A DNA stretch of 64,000 nt from Euryhalocaulis sp050486445 (GCA_050486445.1 JBJHDH010000010.1:17328-81327), one strand, 5' to 3'. Positions 40,849-50,107 are shown, counted from the first letter of the stretch. The notes: generated by a model not told the origin, from the sequence alone. Numbers and translations: made by a program.

Positions 40849-41553
40849 CTACCAGGAGAGCCATTCCCGCATTTCGCGGGCGACGGCCTCTGGCTGTTCG
40901 GTCATGGTGAAATGGCCGGAATCGTCGATGGCGGTGAAGCGCGCGCCGGGGATCAGAGCCGCCATCGCCTGATTTTGCGTGACCGGACTCCAGCTATCCT
41001 GCCGCCCCGTCAGCACCAGAGTGGGGACGGCGATGGTCCCCAGAACCGGCGTGGCGTCCGGCCGGTGCAGCAGGGCCAGCTCCTGCCGCTCAAAGCCGTC
41101 AATGTCGCGCGTCACCACCATGTCCATCAAATCGTCGCCCATCGGCCCGTTCTGATGATCGGGCTTCAGCATTGGCGGCAGCCAGAGATCGGCCATCGCC
41201 CGCATGCCACGCTGGCGCGCCAGCCGCACCAGGCCCAGCCGGTCTTCCGCCTCGTGCGGCTTGGCCGGGCCATAGCCGGAGCCGAGCAGGGCCAGGCGCG
41301 CGATACGCTCTGGCGCCTGCCGCACCATCTCCAGTGCGATGCGCCCACCCAGCGAGAAGCCGGCGACGGCCAGCACCCCCGGATGCGCATCCAGCGCCGC
41401 GCGGGCCATGCCGGGGATTGTATCGTAGGCGTCCAGCCCCTCGATCACGCGCGGTTCGGCGAGATCGGCGAGCAGCGGAATGATGTCGCGCCACACCCGG
41501 CCGTCGCACAACAGGCCGGGGATCAGCAGCAGCACGGGTTTTTCGGCGATCAT
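40849..41553 (-). CDS. Cytoplasmic alpha/beta hydrolase
   Basis: About 234 residues, alpha/beta hydrolase fold: oxyanion segment LLLIPGLLCDGRVW, nucleophile elbow AGFSLGGRIALE (Ser near residue 84), acid in LTGRQDSWSP and His in DDSGHFTMTEQPE. No signal peptide. The group includes 3-oxoadipate enol-lactonase-like and other esterases; nothing here fixes the substrate. Start is uncertain: ATG at 41553 lacks a ribosome site, and a TTG at 41589 sits next to a run of ten G on the coding strand. If the latter is used, slippage in that homopolymer could affect leader structure. Confidence 0.82.
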   Translation of the reverse strand: MIAEKPVLLLIPGLLCDGRVWRDIIPLLADLAEPRVIEGLDAYDTIPGMARAALDAHPGVLAVAGFSLGGRIALEMVRQAPERIARLALLGSGYGPAKPHEAEDRLGLVRLARQRGMRAMADLWLPPMLKPDHQNGPMGDDLMDMVVTRDIDGFERQELALLHRPDATPVLGTIAVPTLVLTGRQDSWSPVTQNQAMAALIPGARFTAIDDSGHFTMTEQPEAVAREMREWLSW

Positions 41554-41590
41554 GCAGCGGCTTTTGCGGGCAGGACGCGCACCGCGCAAG

Positions 41591-41600
41591 CCCCCCCCCC
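41591..41600. repeat. Ten-base C homopolymer
   Basis: C10 at 41591-41600 in the gap between the convergently ordered hydrolase start and SapC stop. On the hydrolase strand it reads G10, directly before a TTG codon. Prone to slippage. Confidence 0.9.
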
Positions 41601-41614
41601 TCGCCGCCCGCGTC

Positions 41615-42358
41615 TCAGTCTGGCTCTGTCTGAGTGCGCTCCGCCAGCAGGTCGATCAGACGCGGCCAGTTCAACGTCGATTGGAGCTGAAGATAGACCG
41701 GGCCCAGCCAGTTGCGCCGCCGCCAGTCCAGGATCGCGGAATCATCCAGCGCGCGGAACACCGTCTCATCAATGATGCGGAAGCCGCGCAGGGTGAAGCG
41801 GCCGCCCCGCGACAGCCGCGCATTGGCCTGACGCTCCGCCAGAAGGCCCCGCTCTGCCAGCGCGGCGGAAAATAATCGTGTGCGCTCCCATGCCTGATGA
41901 AAAGCGCGGCAGGCGTCGCCAGCCTGACGCAGCACCGCGCCCGGCTGGCCATTTTCGAACAAAGGACGGCCGCCGCCCTGGATCAGCGCGCCGGGCGTAT
42001 CGTCCACCCACAGCGCCGCGGAGCCGCCGCCCATCCCGGCCGGATCCGGCGCCAGCGCCAGAATGAAAGGATAGCGCCGCACATAGGCCGGGACATAAAA
42101 GCCGGGACGCCAGCGGCCCTGCGCATCCAGCATCAGGTTTTCATCGTCGCGAAGACCGGCGACAATAAAGGGCGCGGGCTCCGGGTCTCCAATAAAAACA
42201 ATTGGATAGTGAGATGCGGCCAACGGAAATTCAGCCAGCGTCAGCGGGATTGCGTTGACGCCCCGAGCGAAGCTGAAATCGTCTTCAGCCGTCAGTCCGG
42301 CGCTCCCATGCGCCTCGGGGCTCACCGGCACGGGGTTGCGATAGAGAAAGGGCTTCAC
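41615..42358 (-). CDS. SapC family protein
   Basis: 247 residues matching the SapC family (PF07277 by memory), a protein first described with Campylobacter S-layer secretion but widespread in marine and aquatic proteobacteria, frequently beside TonB-dependent receptors. Conserved blocks: FSFARGVNAIPLTLAEFPLA, ASHYPIVFIGDPE, WRPGFYVPAYVRRYPFILA, LFENGQPGAVL and the C-terminal DWRRRNWLGPVYLQLQSTLN. Starts with GTG at 42358. No signal peptide. No receptor gene is adjacent here; it lies between a hydrolase and phoU. Function unknown. Confidence 0.88.
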   Translation of the reverse strand: MKPFLYRNPVPVSPEAHGSAGLTAEDDFSFARGVNAIPLTLAEFPLAASHYPIVFIGDPEPAPFIVAGLRDDENLMLDAQGRWRPGFYVPAYVRRYPFILALAPDPAGMGGGSAALWVDDTPGALIQGGGRPLFENGQPGAVLRQAGDACRAFHQAWERTRLFSAALAERGLLAERQANARLSRGGRFTLRGFRIIDETVFRALDDSAILDWRRRNWLGPVYLQLQSTLNWPRLIDLLAERTQTEPD

Positions 42359-42457
42359 ACGCTGCTCCAGACCCGGGCCGGACCGTTCCGGCCACCGGAT
42401 GCAAGCAGAGCGCCAGTTGCGGGGAAAGGGGCGAAAGCCGTCCCTGCCCGCACTTCC

Positions 42458-43153
42458 TCAGGCGTTGGCCGAACTTTTGTCCGCTTTCGGCCGATCATCC
42501 TCCATGATCTCGCCCGTCAGAATGTAGTGGATGATTTCGGCCATGTTGGTGATGTGGTCGCCAATGCGCTCGATATTTTTCGCGCAGAACAGAAGGTGTG
42601 CGCAGATTTTGATATTGGTCGCATCTTCCAGCATGTAAGTGAGCAGGTCGCGGAACACCGTGGTGTGCAGCGCGTCGATGTCCTGATCCTTCAGCCGGAT
42701 GGCGGCGGCGGCCTCGCCATCGCGGCCCTGATAGGCGACCAGAACGGCTTCGAGCTGTGACAGAACCAGCGAGGCCAGTTGCCGGATGCCGGTCATCAGC
42801 TCGGTCTGCGGCGCCGCGTCCTGGATGGCAATGGTGCGCTTGGCGATGTTCTTGGCCAAGTCGCCGATGCGCTCCAGATCGTTTGACACCCGGATCGCAG
42901 CGACGACCTCTCGAAGGTCGATGGCCATCGGCTGGTTCTTCGCGATGGTCAGCACCGCCTGCTCTTCGATGACATTCTGCTTTTCGTCCACGGCCCGGTC
43001 GCCTGCGATGACGGCGTGGGCCCGCTCCGTATCCAGCGTCAGCAGCGCATCGAAGGCATCGGCCGTGATCTGATGCGTCATATGCCCCATCTGGCGGATT
43101 TCGTCGGCCAGGCGCTGAAGCTGATCGTCGAAGGTGGAAAGCGTGTGGTCCAT
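42458..43153 (-). CDS. phoU: Phosphate uptake regulator PhoU
   Basis: 231 residues forming two three-helix PhoU repeats. PhoU links the PstSCAB transporter to the PhoR kinase and damps the Pho response when phosphate is plentiful. Metal-binding E/D-x-x-x-D-type motifs occur in each repeat: VVAAIRVSNDLERIGDLAKN near residue 85 and LLFCAKNIERIGDHITNMAE near residue 190. ATG at 43153 starts the usual family N-terminus. Last gene of pstSCAB-phoU, 59 bp after pstB across a short triplicated repeat. Confidence 0.94.
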   Translation of the reverse strand: MDHTLSTFDDQLQRLADEIRQMGHMTHQITADAFDALLTLDTERAHAVIAGDRAVDEKQNVIEEQAVLTIAKNQPMAIDLREVVAAIRVSNDLERIGDLAKNIAKRTIAIQDAAPQTELMTGIRQLASLVLSQLEAVLVAYQGRDGEAAAAIRLKDQDIDALHTTVFRDLLTYMLEDATNIKICAHLLFCAKNIERIGDHITNMAEIIHYILTGEIMEDDRPKADKSSANA

Positions 43154-43183
43154 GACATGTCCCCGGGTGAAAACCGTACGCAA

Positions 43184-43226
43184 CTGACCGAAACGGCCTA
43201 ACCGAAACGGCCCTAACCGAAACGTC
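43184..43226. repeat. 14-bp near-tandem triplication at pstB-phoU junction
   Basis: CTGACCGAAACGGC (43184-43197), CTAACCGAAACGGC (43198-43211) and CTAACCGAAACGTC (43213-43226). The third copy contains the pstB stop codon, and the middle copy carries a duplicate of the same stop context. Confidence 0.85.
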
Positions 43227-44052
43227 CTGTGATGTAGTCCATCGTCCGTCCGCGCTTGGGCGTGGTGAAGATGGTGTTGGTGTCGCCGTATTCGATGAGG
43301 CGGCCGAGATACATGAATGCGGTGTTGTCAGAGACGCGCGCGGCCTGCTGCATATTGTGCGTGACGATCACAATCGTGTAGTGGCCCTTCAGCTCGCCGA
43401 TCAGGTCTTCGATCCGGGCCGTGGCGATGGGGTCGAGCGCCGAGCATGGCTCGTCCATCAGCAGCACGTCAGGATCGGACGCGATGGCGCGGGCGATGCA
43501 GAGGCGCTGCTGCTGACCGCCGGAAAGGCCCAGCGCGGATTCCTTCAGCCGGTCCTTTACCTCGTTCCAAAGCGCCGCCCCGTTCAGGGCGCGCTCGCAT
43601 GTTTCATCCAGCACGCGGCGGTTAGTGACGCCATCCACGCGCAGCGGATAGACGACATTGTCGTAGATCGACATGGCGAAGGGGTTTGGCTTTTGAAACA
43701 CCATGCCCATCCGCTTGCGCAGTGCGATGACGTCGGCCCCGGCGCGATAGATATTCTCGTCCCCCGCCTTGATCTCTCCGGCGATTTTCAGACCGTCGAT
43801 CAGATCGTTCATGCGATTGAGGCAGCGCAGCAGCGTGGACTTGCCACAGCCAGAAGGACCGATCAGGGCGGTGACCCGCCCTTTCTGGATCGACATATTG
43901 ATGTCGTAGAGCGCCTGGGCGCGGCCATACCAGAGATTGAAGTCGCTGATTTCCAGCGCCGAGCCTTCGGGCGACTTCGTAATATGATAGGCCGTCGGCT
44001 CGAAACTGACGGTTTGTTCGGCCCCGGCCGGGGCGGCGGCAACGGTATTCAT
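43213..44052 (-). CDS. pstB: Phosphate ABC transporter ATP-binding protein
   Basis: 279-residue ATPase that powers phosphate import through PstCA. Motifs: Walker A GPSGCGKSTLLR, Q-loop FQKPNPFAMSIYDNV (the PNPF is PstB-specific), signature LSGGQQQRLCIARA, Walker B VLLMDEPCSALDPIAT and H-loop VTHNMQQAARVSD. A PstB-type N-terminus LEISDFNLWYGRAQALYDI follows an unusually long 35-residue leader. ATG at 44052, 20 bp after pstA. The stop lies in a triplicated 14-bp repeat. Confidence 0.96.
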   Translation of the reverse strand: MNTVAAAPAGAEQTVSFEPTAYHITKSPEGSALEISDFNLWYGRAQALYDINMSIQKGRVTALIGPSGCGKSTLLRCLNRMNDLIDGLKIAGEIKAGDENIYRAGADVIALRKRMGMVFQKPNPFAMSIYDNVVYPLRVDGVTNRRVLDETCERALNGAALWNEVKDRLKESALGLSGGQQQRLCIARAIASDPDVLLMDEPCSALDPIATARIEDLIGELKGHYTIVIVTHNMQQAARVSDNTAFMYLGRLIEYGDTNTIFTTPKRGRTMDYITGRFG

Positions 44053-44071
44053 CGCCTGATCCTTTTCCTGC

Positions 44072-45874
44072 TTAGAAATGCCCGACTGCGTATTTTTTCT
44101 TCAGGCGGTTACGCACATAGATCGCAGTCGAATTCATGATGACGATCAGCGCGAGCAGAAGCAGCGTGGTGACAAACACCATCGGCTTGCCCGCTTCGGA
44201 ATTCCGGGACTGGAAGCCCACATCGAAAATGTGGAAACCCAGATGCATGAAGCTGCGCTCCAGATGGACAAACGGGAAGAACCCGTCGACCGGCAGCGCG
44301 GGCGCAAGCTTCACCACGCCCACCAGCATCAGCGGCGCCACCTCGCCGGCGCCACGCGCCATCGCCAGGATCAGCCCCGTCATGATGCCCGGAAGCGCTT
44401 TGGGCAGCACGACATGCCGGATGGTCTGCCATTTCGAGGCGCCGCAGGCGAGTGAGCCTTCGCGCATCGAGCGCGGCACGGCTGCGAACGCCTCTTCCGA
44501 GGCGACGATGACCACAGGAACCGTCAGCAGCGCCAGCGTCAGCGAAGCCCAGAGAATGCCGCCGGTGCCGAATGTCGGGTTAGGCAATCGCTCGGGAAAG
44601 AAGAGCTGGTCGATGGTCATCCCCATCGTGTAGGCGAAAAAGCCGAGACCGAACACGCCATAGACAATGGACGGCACGCCCGCGAGGTTGTTGACCGAAA
44701 TCCGGACGATTGAGACCAGCCGCCCCTGCTTGGCGTATTCGCGCAGATACAGCGCGGTGATAACGCCGAATGGGGCGACAACGACGACCATGAGCATGGT
44801 CATGGCGACGGTGCCGAAGATGGCCGGCAGCACGCCGCCCTGGGTATTGGCCTCGCGCGGCTCGCTGGTGAGGAACTCTCCCCAGCGCGAAAAATAGACG
44901 CCAACCTGTTCCGGGAATGAAATCGCGTTCGAGCGATAATAGCGGACGATCTGGGAAAGGTTCACTTCGCGGGTCTGCCCGCCAACCTCTTCCAGAACGA
45001 TACGATTGCGCCGGTCGACCGTGCGGATTTCGGCGACGCGCGCCTGATGCTCCTGGAACTGGCTCTGATAATCGGCGATGGCTGCGTTACTGCGCTCGGC
45101 GGCGGCCAGCGCCCGTTCCGAAGCCTCGCCGTGACGAAGCGCCGCGCGGCGGATCGCAAGGCGTTCGCGTTCGATCTGGTAATTCAGGCGGCCAATGGGC
45201 CCCTTCTCGATCTGACGAATCTGGCGGAAGCGTTCCCGCGCCTCGCGCTGGGCGCGGCGCATCGTGGCCGGATCGTAGGCTGCCGGCTGATCGTCGATGA
45301 CCAGACCGGCCGGACGGCCAACGAAGTGTCCCCATTCCTGCCGTTCGAACAGATAGAAATCGTCAGGATAGGCAATGCTTGCGACCTCGAAATCCGACAC
45401 CCAGCGGAAATCATCGCCATAGAGATCGTAATTGGCGGTGCGGTAGAGAACCCGGTCGGAAAAGCCGTCATTGTCCTCGACGAAGGCCTGCTGCTGGGGC
45501 GTTAGCCGCTCCAGCACATTGTCGCCGGGACGGTAGCGGCCGCTGCGGAACGGCTCACCGGCAATGACCGTGCCGTCATGCAGCGTCACCACCGCGATAG
45601 GCTTCGGCCAAAAAGTGGTGACGCCATTCCAGAAAATCATGAACAGGAAGCCGGCGATCAGGATGATGCCGATGGCCAGCGCGCCGCCAAAACCCCAGAG
45701 CGCGGGCTCTCCCACCGCCGAGAGGTCGGCCGTATAGCGCCGCACGGCGCGGCCGCCAGACCTTTGTGGCGCACCCTCGACGGACTCCCGAGCCACAATG
45801 CCGGCAAGGCCCGCCGCGCCGGAAGCCGGAACTTCGTCTCTGCTGTCAGGTGATGGCTTCGCGATATCGGTCAT
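44072..45874 (-). CDS. pstA: Phosphate ABC transporter permease PstA, extended form
   Basis: 600 residues, about twice the length of E. coli PstA. The last 260 residues are a normal PstA permease (VLPAIFGTVAMTMLMVVVV, YLREYAKQGRLVSIVRISVN with LAGVPSIVYGVFGLG, and the coupling-helix loop SEEAFAAVPRSMREGSLACGA-SKWQT). Between a first helix at about residues 58-80 and that domain lies a 250-residue soluble segment with a long charged coiled-coil-like stretch (QIERERLAIRRAALRHGEAS) facing the periplasm. Extended PstA proteins are known in some gammaproteobacteria. Starts 13 bp after pstC. The extension probably contacts the large domain of PstC. Confidence 0.93.
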   Translation of the reverse strand: MTDIAKPSPDSRDEVPASGAAGLAGIVARESVEGAPQRSGGRAVRRYTADLSAVGEPALWGFGGALAIGIILIAGFLFMIFWNGVTTFWPKPIAVVTLHDGTVIAGEPFRSGRYRPGDNVLERLTPQQQAFVEDNDGFSDRVLYRTANYDLYGDDFRWVSDFEVASIAYPDDFYLFERQEWGHFVGRPAGLVIDDQPAAYDPATMRRAQREARERFRQIRQIEKGPIGRLNYQIERERLAIRRAALRHGEASERALAAAERSNAAIADYQSQFQEHQARVAEIRTVDRRNRIVLEEVGGQTREVNLSQIVRYYRSNAISFPEQVGVYFSRWGEFLTSEPREANTQGGVLPAIFGTVAMTMLMVVVVAPFGVITALYLREYAKQGRLVSIVRISVNNLAGVPSIVYGVFGLGFFAYTMGMTIDQLFFPERLPNPTFGTGGILWASLTLALLTVPVVIVASEEAFAAVPRSMREGSLACGASKWQTIRHVVLPKALPGIMTGLILAMARGAGEVAPLMLVGVVKLAPALPVDGFFPFVHLERSFMHLGFHIFDVGFQSRNSEAGKPMVFVTTLLLLALIVIMNSTAIYVRNRLKKKYAVGHF

Positions 45875-45887
45875 AGCCCGGCGTCCG

Positions 45888-48542
45888 TCAAAGATTGAAG
45901 GCGCGCTTGCGGAAGCGCTGGCGGATCAGCTCCGCGATCGTGTTGATGACGAAGGTCATGATGAACAGCGTCAGCGCCGCCAGGAACAGCGTGCGGTAAT
46001 TGGTGCCGTCCTTCACCGCCTCGGGAAGTTCGATGGCGATATTCGCCGACAGTGTGCGCAGGCCCGAAAAGATATTCCATTCCATGATCGGCGTGTTGCC
46101 CGCCGCCATGACCACGATCATGGTTTCACCGACGGCGCGGCCCATACCGATCATCACCGCAGAGAAGACGCCGGAAGCCGCTGTAGGCAGGATCACCCAC
46201 ATCGCGGTCTGCCAGGGCGTGGCACCCGCGGCCAGGCTGCCTGCGCGCAGATGGCCGGGCACCGAGTTCAGCGCGTCTTCCGCCAGCGTGTAGATGTTCG
46301 GAATGACGGCGAACGCCATGACAAAGCCGATAATCAGCGCGTTGCGCTGCGCATAGGTATCGACAACGCCGCCGCGTGGATCGAAGCCGATCAGCGTCAG
46401 GAAGGACGCGAAGCCGTAGCTGAGCGCCAGCGCCGCCACCAGAAGCGCGGCCCAGCGCGCAAAATCCAGCCGGCCCGCCGCGGGCTTGTCGAGGCCCCGC
46501 AGCACATCGCGGTACCGATGGCCGGCGACACGGCGGAACGTCCAGCTCGCCAGGATGAAGGACAGCGGCAGCAGGATCAGGAACATGAACGGTGTTCCCG
46601 TTCCCACGTCGCGATTCGTCCAAGCCTTGAAGTCGCCATAAAAGAGCAGGTCTTCAAAAGCCGGTCCGACCCGGTAGGCGAACAGAGCGGCCAGGATGAT
46701 GGTCGCGGCGATGAAGAGAAATTTTGGCACGCCTTCCAGACGCAGGCTCACCCGTTGCGGCAGCATCTGCCAGATGAACGCACCCAGAATCAGACCCAGC
46801 GGGATCGAAATGAAGGCCAGCAGAACCGCGGCGATCCATTCCTCCACAAACGGCGCAAGGACCAGCGCGGCGACAAAACCCAGCACCACCGTGGGCAGGG
46901 ATTCCATCATCTCCATCACCGGCTTCACCGTCGCGCGGATATTCCGGTGCACGAATTCCGAGGTGTAGATCGCAGCCATCAACGCAATCGGCAGGGCGAA
47001 CAGCATGGCGTAGAAGGTCGCCTTCAGCGTGCCGAAGATCAGCGGCACCAGCGAGTATTTCGGCTCGAACACATCGGTCGCCGCTGTGGACTGCCAGGTC
47101 CAGCCCGGCTCGGGATAGCCTTCGTACCATTTACGCCCGAACAGGACGCCGAGCGTGATTTCGGGATGCGCCTCCTGGAAGGCCCAGACATCGACATCGC
47201 CGGCATCGTCCACCAGCAGAAGGCCGTCTGTACGCGGGAACAGCATAAGCTGGGCCGGGACATCGGCGCTGGATTCCCGCTGGAGCCGGAACAGCACCCG
47301 GTCGCTCGTGGAATGCCGTACCCAGACCGAACCGTCTTCACCCAGCGTCGCCAGCGCCTTTTCACGCTGGGCGACGCCGATGCCGACCACGGCGGAGTCC
47401 TGCGCCGCGTGGCGGCGGGCGCGGATGAGCTGGAAGCCGTCACCCGTATCCGCGCCGGGCGTTTGCAGACGGAAATAGACATCCACGGAACCATCCGCCC
47501 CCCCTACGACCAGAGCCTGCTCGCCATTCAGGAAGGCCAGCGACGTGACGGCCGTGTCGCCGTCGAAAACACGGCGGCGCTCGGCCATCATCGGGTTGTT
47601 GGCGTCGCGGATATCATAACGGAAGAGCTCGCCCGCAGCGGTCGCGATGATCGCCCGGTCGCCCGCGCTTCCCAGCAGCACGTCGGTGACCACTGTGCCC
47701 GTAGGCAGTCCCGGCAGAACCGCCGTGGTCGCACGCACGGTCTCTTCCCCGGTCAGCAGGTTGCGCTGGGTTGTGGCGCGGCTGACGCGCCCTACCCCGG
47801 CCGCGTCAACCGTGACGAACGAACTGGTCGGCCGCTCGACCGTGCCGCCCACACGATAATCGATGGCGATAATGGGGTGTTCGGAAATTTCGATGGCTTC
47901 GCCGATCTCGTAGTCCGGGCGGATGGTGCGAAAATCGCCGGTCTGGACCTCGGTGTAGATCGCGCCATCGGCAAGAAAGTGCCGGTCGGTCAGCGCCACC
48001 CAGTTTTGCGGCGCGGCGGCGCGGGGCGTGGTTGTTGTCGGGAAACTGACAGAACCGAAACGGACTGTTCCATCCTCGAAGCCGAAAGCGATGCGGTCGC
48101 GGGCCAGCACGCCGCCGACCGCCGTGGCGGTCAGCCCCTCGAAATCGAAATTATCTGTGCGGATCGTGCGGCCCGTGGGCACATGGAAGGTAGAGACCTG
48201 ACCGCCGGCGGTGACCGTTGTGGCCAGCGTTCGGAATTCGTCGGCGTTGATCCAGGCGATCTGGTCGGCGGCGTCGAGGCTATACTGAATCTCGGCTTCG
48301 ACCGTGCCCGAGGAAAACAGGGGAATAACCACCCGGAACAGGAAAACCATGATGCCGATCACGGCCAGGATCACCATCAGGCCGCCGATGGTGATCACCC
48401 ATTTGGCGATGCGGTCACCATAGATAACGCTGGCGCGCGTTTCCTTGCTGCGTTCGTGGGCGCGGGCTTCGCGCCTCGCCTTGCTTGCCTCGCCGGCGTT
48501 CGATGGGCCGGCGCCGACGGCGGCGGAAGGAAGATCGCTCAT
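45888..48542 (-). CDS. pstC: Phosphate ABC transporter permease PstC with propeller-like domain
   Basis: 884 residues against about 320 for E. coli PstC. A first helix at about residues 47-72 is followed by some 430 residues of repeated beta-strand modules (for example VTSLAFLNGEQALVVGGADG-SVDVYF; LATLGEDGSVWVRHS; DGLLLVDDAGDVDVW), which look like WD40/PQQ-type propeller blades in the periplasm. The C-terminal 380 residues are a PstC permease (ATFYAMLFALPIALMAAIYT, MEMMESLPTVVLGFVAALVL, and a coupling loop LNSVPGHLRAGSLAAGATPWQ). The permease core itself carries a 90-residue insert. Part of pstSCAB-phoU. The propeller may sense or gate phosphate-loaded PstS; inferred. Confidence 0.93.
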   Translation of the reverse strand: MSDLPSAAVGAGPSNAGEASKARREARAHERSKETRASVIYGDRIAKWVITIGGLMVILAVIGIMVFLFRVVIPLFSSGTVEAEIQYSLDAADQIAWINADEFRTLATTVTAGGQVSTFHVPTGRTIRTDNFDFEGLTATAVGGVLARDRIAFGFEDGTVRFGSVSFPTTTTPRAAAPQNWVALTDRHFLADGAIYTEVQTGDFRTIRPDYEIGEAIEISEHPIIAIDYRVGGTVERPTSSFVTVDAAGVGRVSRATTQRNLLTGEETVRATTAVLPGLPTGTVVTDVLLGSAGDRAIIATAAGELFRYDIRDANNPMMAERRRVFDGDTAVTSLAFLNGEQALVVGGADGSVDVYFRLQTPGADTGDGFQLIRARRHAAQDSAVVGIGVAQREKALATLGEDGSVWVRHSTSDRVLFRLQRESSADVPAQLMLFPRTDGLLLVDDAGDVDVWAFQEAHPEITLGVLFGRKWYEGYPEPGWTWQSTAATDVFEPKYSLVPLIFGTLKATFYAMLFALPIALMAAIYTSEFVHRNIRATVKPVMEMMESLPTVVLGFVAALVLAPFVEEWIAAVLLAFISIPLGLILGAFIWQMLPQRVSLRLEGVPKFLFIAATIILAALFAYRVGPAFEDLLFYGDFKAWTNRDVGTGTPFMFLILLPLSFILASWTFRRVAGHRYRDVLRGLDKPAAGRLDFARWAALLVAALALSYGFASFLTLIGFDPRGGVVDTYAQRNALIIGFVMAFAVIPNIYTLAEDALNSVPGHLRAGSLAAGATPWQTAMWVILPTAASGVFSAVMIGMGRAVGETMIVVMAAGNTPIMEWNIFSGLRTLSANIAIELPEAVKDGTNYRTLFLAALTLFIMTFVINTIAELIRQRFRKRAFNL

Positions 48543-48689
48543 AACGCCCCTGATGCCCCCACACGGCCGCCGTTCCAGCGGCAGCCTGATACGTTACTGC
48601 TGAAACCCTGCTCAGGGACCGGAAATTGCCGGGTCCTAACAGGATGACCAGAGCGGCCCGGGGCCGCCCTGGTCATGACGTTCAGCGCC

Positions 48690-49664
48690 TTAGTTGAGAC
48701 CGAAGCTCGCCAGATCCTGATCGGCAAGCGGCTTGGCCAGCGGGAAGAAGCCGGCGCGGACGACGGCCTCCTGCCCTTCCTTGGAGTATACGTACCGGAT
48801 GAATTCGGCGCGCAGAGGCTCCAGGGCGGCGTTCGGATCCTTGTTCACATAGATGTAGAGGAAGCGGGCGATCGGATAATCGCCGCTGATCGCGTTGTCG
48901 CCTGTCGGCTCGAAACAATCGCCTTCATGCGAGATCGCCACCGGGCGCACGTCAGCCGTTCCATAACCCACTCCGGAATAGCCGATGCCGGCGATGTCGG
49001 ACGCAACGCCCTGGATCACCGTGGACGAGCCCGGCTGTTCACGCACTTCCGGACGGTAGTCGCCGTTGAACAGCGCGACTTCCTTGAAATAGCCGTAGGT
49101 GCCCGAAGCCGAGTTGCGGCCATAGAGCGCGATCGGGCGGTTGGCCCATTCGCCGGTCAGGCCCACTTCGCCCCAGGTATTGATCGGCGCATTGGCGCCG
49201 CCAGCGCGGGTGGACGAAAAGATGGCGTCGACCTGTTGCAGCGACAGACACTGGATCGGGTTGTCCTTGTGGACGAAGACGCCCAGCGCGTCGATGGCGC
49301 CGCGGATCGGGGTCGGCGCATAACCGTAACGCGCCTCGAATTCCTCGATCTCGGTGCCGCGCATCGGCCGCGACATCGGGCCGAACTGAGCCGTGCCCTG
49401 GATCAGGGCCGGCGGCGCGGTGCCCGAACCGGCGCCCTGGATTTCGATGTTCACGTTCGGATAGACGCTGCGATAGCCTTCGGCCCACAGGGTCATCAGA
49501 TTGTTCAGCGTATCGGAACCGATGGAGTTCAGATTGCCGGAAACGCCGGAAACGGAGCTGTAAGACGGCAGATTCGGATCGACCGCCACTTGCGCCGAGG
49601 CGATCGAGGTCGTGCAAAGCAGCACCGACGCCGAGACCGCCAGGGCCGCTGTAATTCTACCCAT
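48690..49664 (-). CDS. pstS: Phosphate-binding protein PstS
   Basis: 324 residues. Periplasmic phosphate receptor for PstCAB. Signal peptide ends I-A-S-A-Q near residue 25. Binding-site motifs: SIGSDTLNNLM, the phosphate loop GAGSGTAPPAL, MSRPMRGTEI and YGRNSASGTYGYFKEVAL, then AGIGYSGVGYG. It belongs to the PstS group seen with long PstC/PstA permeases rather than to the E. coli type. ATG at 49664 is chosen for the signal peptide; the frame runs open to 49796. A 147-bp gap precedes pstC, and a Pho-box candidate lies about 200 bp upstream. Confidence 0.93.
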   Translation of the reverse strand: MGRITAALAVSASVLLCTTSIASAQVAVDPNLPSYSSVSGVSGNLNSIGSDTLNNLMTLWAEGYRSVYPNVNIEIQGAGSGTAPPALIQGTAQFGPMSRPMRGTEIEEFEARYGYAPTPIRGAIDALGVFVHKDNPIQCLSLQQVDAIFSSTRAGGANAPINTWGEVGLTGEWANRPIALYGRNSASGTYGYFKEVALFNGDYRPEVREQPGSSTVIQGVASDIAGIGYSGVGYGTADVRPVAISHEGDCFEPTGDNAISGDYPIARFLYIYVNKDPNAALEPLRAEFIRYVYSKEGQEAVVRAGFFPLAKPLADQDLASFGLN

Positions 49665-49864
49665 TGTGCTCTCCTGTTTGTGAATCGCGCTGAAGGCGTC
49701 CGGTGCGCCAGTCCCAATCTGACTGGGCCGGCCATATGCGGACGCCACATTGGCGGAGGGGGATGTCGGCGATGCGGTCAGACAAGCCCTGACCATGAAA
49801 CCTTCTCCCGTCCGAGTTCGTTACGCCGCCCTTGCGGCGACGGGCCCGGACGTAGCCACGGCGT

Positions 49865-49882
49865 GTAACACTACGATGACAG
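49865..49882 (-). promoter_or_regulatory. Candidate Pho box upstream of pstS
   Basis: On the minus strand CTGTCAT, four bases CGTA, then GTGTTAC: two 7-bp half-sites with 4-bp spacing, as bound by PhoB. The first half-site is perfect; the second keeps T-G-T and A. It lies about 200 bp upstream of the pstS start in a 443-bp noncoding gap that otherwise holds nothing I can identify. Confidence 0.45.
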
Positions 49883-50107
49883 TTTTATTGCGATCCGGAT
49901 TCGGATCGCCGGGGCTCGGGGTTTTCCGTCATGTTGCAGGGAGCAGAGGCCGCGCGGAGGGCGAATATTCCTGTTTGCGCCGCATAAAAAGAGAATCGGC
50001 ATGGCGCGCGCACACGGCACCGCCACGCCAATTATCCACAGCAAAGGCGCAGGCGCGGCCGAATTTCAGGGAACCGGCAGCGGCATCAGTGGCTGCCGTG
50101 ATTCGTC

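Noticed and set aside
45798..48647. 949-codon open frame on the plus strand
   Set aside because: Antisense shadow of pstC in GC-rich DNA; composition is dominated by Arg/His/Gln/Gly and no family motif is present, while the minus strand encodes a clear PstC.
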